Shown here piece after piece: positions 62,413 through 64,000 of a stretch of DNA of 64,000 bases. The position numbers and the translations under genes were made by a program. The stretch comes from Ruminococcus gauvreauii (GTDB taxonomy: Bacteria; Bacillota; Clostridia; Lachnospirales; Lachnospiraceae): contig NZ_CP102290.1 of the NCBI RefSeq assembly GCF_025151995.1, positions 1,736,001-1,800,000 on the forward strand, given 5' to 3'. The first letter of the stretch is position 1. Each line of letters begins with the position of its first letter. The notes beneath the pieces were generated by a model, which saw only the letters and a list, made by a program, of their open reading frames with translations, was not told where the DNA came from and made no database searches.

Positions 62413-63414
62413 TCATGATGCTTCACTCTTTGTTTCCATCGACTTCAGGTCCGCTCTCATGGCACGCCGGCGCTTGTACTGATCCAGGATGACCGCTGCG
62501 ATCAGGATCATTCCGATGACCACCTTCTGCCAGTAAACCGAGACCTTCATAAGCGTCATGCTGTTTTCCAGCACATTCATGAAGATCGCCCCAATCGCGG
62601 TCCCGAGGATCGTACCGCTTCCTCCGGTCGCACTTGTTCCGCCGATGATGACTGCCGCAATGACGGTCATCTCAAAACCTTCTCCGGAACTCGCCTGACC
62701 GCTGCCGAGACGCGCCGCCATCATAACACCGGTAAACGCCGCACAGACACCGGTGATCGCGTACGTTGCGATACTGGTACTCCTGATACGGATTCCCGAG
62801 AGCCTTGCCGCCTCGATATTCCCTCCGACCGCGTATACCGACCGCCCGAATGTCGTCTTGGACAATACGATATGCGCGATGACAGCCAGCACAAATCCGA
62901 TAATCACAATCATTGGAATGTCCAGCAGTGTCGTCTGCTCAATCGCCTGAAAAGATTTTGGCAGCGGATAGATCGCCACTCCCTTCGTCAGGATGTAAAC
63001 AACCCCTCTTCCCGCGTACATGGTGCCCAGTGTCACGATGAGCGGCGGTATCTGCATCTGCACGATCGTAAAACCGTTGAACAGACCGACCGCCAGACCC
63101 GCCAGGCATCCCAGAAGCACTGCGATCGGAACAGGAAGTCCTGCCTGCGCCGCCATTGCACCAACCGTACTCCCGAGTGCAAGTGTGGAACCGACGGAGA
63201 TATCCAGCCCACCGCTGATAAATACGAGCGTCATTCCAAGCGCCGTGATCAGTGTGTAGCCGGAAGAACGCAGGACATTGAAGATGTTGCTCTTGGAAAT
63301 AAAAGCCTGATTGATACAGATGACTACAATTACAAACACTATGGTTGCAATCAGAACCCCGCTTTCCTGCATTTTCCAAAACCTGGAAATCGCACTTTTT
63401 TTCTTTTGTTCCAT
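62413..63414 (-). CDS. Sugar ABC transporter permease (RbsC type)
   Basis: A 333-residue permease with about eight to ten helices: SGLTVFISGGLDISVGST-like LVFISGGLDISVGSTLALGS, the middle GLFNGFTIVQMQIPPLIVTL, and SGIRIRSTSIATYAITGVCA. It is the first gene of the four-gene sugar operon. The ATG at 63414 is used; a GTG six codons upstream (63432) is possible because neither has an ideal ribosome site. Confidence 0.9.
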   Translation of the reverse strand: MEQKKKSAISRFWKMQESGVLIATIVFVIVVICINQAFISKSNIFNVLRSSGYTLITALGMTLVFISGGLDISVGSTLALGSTVGAMAAQAGLPVPIAVLLGCLAGLAVGLFNGFTIVQMQIPPLIVTLGTMYAGRGVVYILTKGVAIYPLPKSFQAIEQTTLLDIPMIVIIGFVLAVIAHIVLSKTTFGRSVYAVGGNIEAARLSGIRIRSTSIATYAITGVCAAFTGVMMAARLGSGQASSGEGFEMTVIAAVIIGGTSATGGSGTILGTAIGAIFMNVLENSMTLMKVSVYWQKVVIGMILIAAVILDQYKRRRAMRADLKSMETKSEAS

Positions 63415-63463
63415 AGAAATGTTTTCCCCCACTTTCTTCGGTGTTTTACTTGGTTATACGGAA

Positions 63464-63543
63464 ATTATAGCGGACCGACACGTTTTTTGCATCGGGAATA
63501 CTTATACAAAAATATTGAATTCTTACTGTCATTGTACTATGAT
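63464..63543. promoter_or_regulatory. Divergent promoter region between the sugar operon and its AraC regulator
   Basis: On the minus strand a perfect TATAAT (63464-63469) lies about 50 bases upstream of the permease but has no good -35, as expected for an activator-dependent promoter. On the plus strand TTGAAT (63515-63520) and TATGAT (63538-63543) have a 17-base spacer and should drive the regulator. Confidence 0.68.
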
Positions 63544-63599
63544 AAAAAGTAAGAAGTTTATATCCCGCCCCGTCATTATGCCGAAAAGGAATGCCGCCC

Positions 63600-64000
63600 A
63601 TGATTCGAAACATCAGAAATGTGCCCGGTGTCATGCCGACATCACTGGAATATTCATACAATCCCACCAATACCGCCCGTGAACTGTTTTTATACATTGA
63701 ATATATCGGACATGCGTACTGCTCACAGGATTATTCGGTAATACGGACAAATTACTGCCACTATCTGCTCATGTACGTGCAAAGCGGAAAGGCGGTGGTG
63801 TCTACGGAAAAGCAGACATATGAAGTGGAACCCGGCGAGGCTTTTCTGATCGAAACACAAAAGCCCCATATCTATGGGGCTCTCGGGTCTCTGGAATCTT
63901 ATTGGGTTCATTTTAACGGCAAGAATTTTCATCCTTTTTTCGAGCATCTGATCATGGCAAACCACAATCAGCATGTTTTTAATTTAAAAAACAATCCCGT
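63600..64000 (+). CDS. AraC-family regulator, N-terminal part (cut by right edge)
   Basis: The first 133 codons are open to the window end. They encode an AraC-type cupin ligand-binding domain: CHYLLMYVQSGKAVVSTEKQ, EVEPGEAFLIETQKPHIYGA and SYWVHFNGKNF. The DNA-binding domain would lie beyond the edge. The ATG at 63600 has AAAAGGA about 9 bases upstream; an in-frame ATG three codons earlier sits too close to it. Its divergent position suggests that it activates the sugar ABC operon. Confidence 0.82.
   Translation, partial: MIRNIRNVPGVMPTSLEYSYNPTNTARELFLYIEYIGHAYCSQDYSVIRTNYCHYLLMYVQSGKAVVSTEKQTYEVEPGEAFLIETQKPHIYGALGSLESYWVHFNGKNFHPFFEHLIMANHNQHVFNLKNNP

Noticed and set aside
1..64000. CRISPR arrays, tRNA or rRNA genes, phage genes and complete insertion sequences.
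   Set aside because: No regularly spaced repeats, cloverleaf sequences, rRNA motifs, integrase, transposase or phage structural genes were seen in reading the window.

Overview
The window reads as a stretch of chromosome from a low-to-medium GC, Gram-positive, spore-forming clostridium, most likely a gut Lachnospiraceae-type organism. The reasons are strong TTGACA-N17-TATAAT promoters, AGGAGG-type ribosome sites, sporulation genes (spmA, ytaF, ricT), an S-box leader on metK, an L10 leader on rplJ, a lantibiotic-immunity ABC transporter and many ABC-type uptake systems. No rRNA, tRNA, CRISPR array, phage or full insertion sequence was seen. The genus cannot be fixed from the sequence alone.

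Layout from left to right. (1) 1-520: start of a gene running off the left edge, with its promoter and a long leader. (2) 521-4880, minus strand: lantibiotic-immunity type ABC transporter (ATPase plus two permeases) with its response regulator and histidine kinase. (3) 5036-6508: TauE/SafE exporter and MarR regulator behind a consensus promoter with an operator, next to a truncated sigma-factor gene. (4) 6571-16839, minus strand: one eleven-gene catabolic operon (Asp/Glu-racemase-like protein, zinc dehydrogenase, two paralogous TIM-barrel isomerases, a five-gene Opp/Dpp-type transporter, AraC regulator, ABM-domain protein). (5) 17085-33240: information-processing core, rplJL, rpoBC, rpsL, rpsG, fusA, tuf, all minus strand, interrupted by a plus-strand hypothetical gene between rplL and rpoB, by an amidase gene between rpoC and rpsL, and by a 195-bp MITE-like element just upstream of the rpsL promoter. 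(6) 33241-34393: remnant of a HipA-type kinase module with a HIRAN-domain partner. (7) 34498-41601: spmA, a P-type cation ATPase, ytaF, and a polar amino acid ABC transporter. (8) 41621-47928, minus strand: two-component system, guanylate-kinase-like protein, holB, ricT, trmN6-like methyltransferase and rsmI. (9) 47959-57579: a repeat element, metK with its SAM riboswitch, an AraC regulator, a CPBP protease, a CsbB/YfhO-type glycosylation pair, murA and a shikimate kinase. (10) 57775-64000: a VanZ-like protein and a sugar ABC transporter operon ending in a uroporphyrinogen-decarboxylase-family gene, with a divergent AraC regulator cut by the right edge.

The most unusual signals are not the large genes. 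A promoter-bearing intergenic repeat occurs twice (31398-31540 plus; 47959-48148 minus) with matching sequence and a compensating stem. A MITE-like element has 14-bp terminal inverted repeats and an exact 8-bp target duplication. A terminator cassette is duplicated 10.7 kb apart. Three decayed gene fragments (sigma factor, aldehyde dehydrogenase, HipA kinase) lie beside operon boundaries. The eleven-gene catabolic operon and the UroD-family/sugar-ABC operon are candidates for undescribed pathways.
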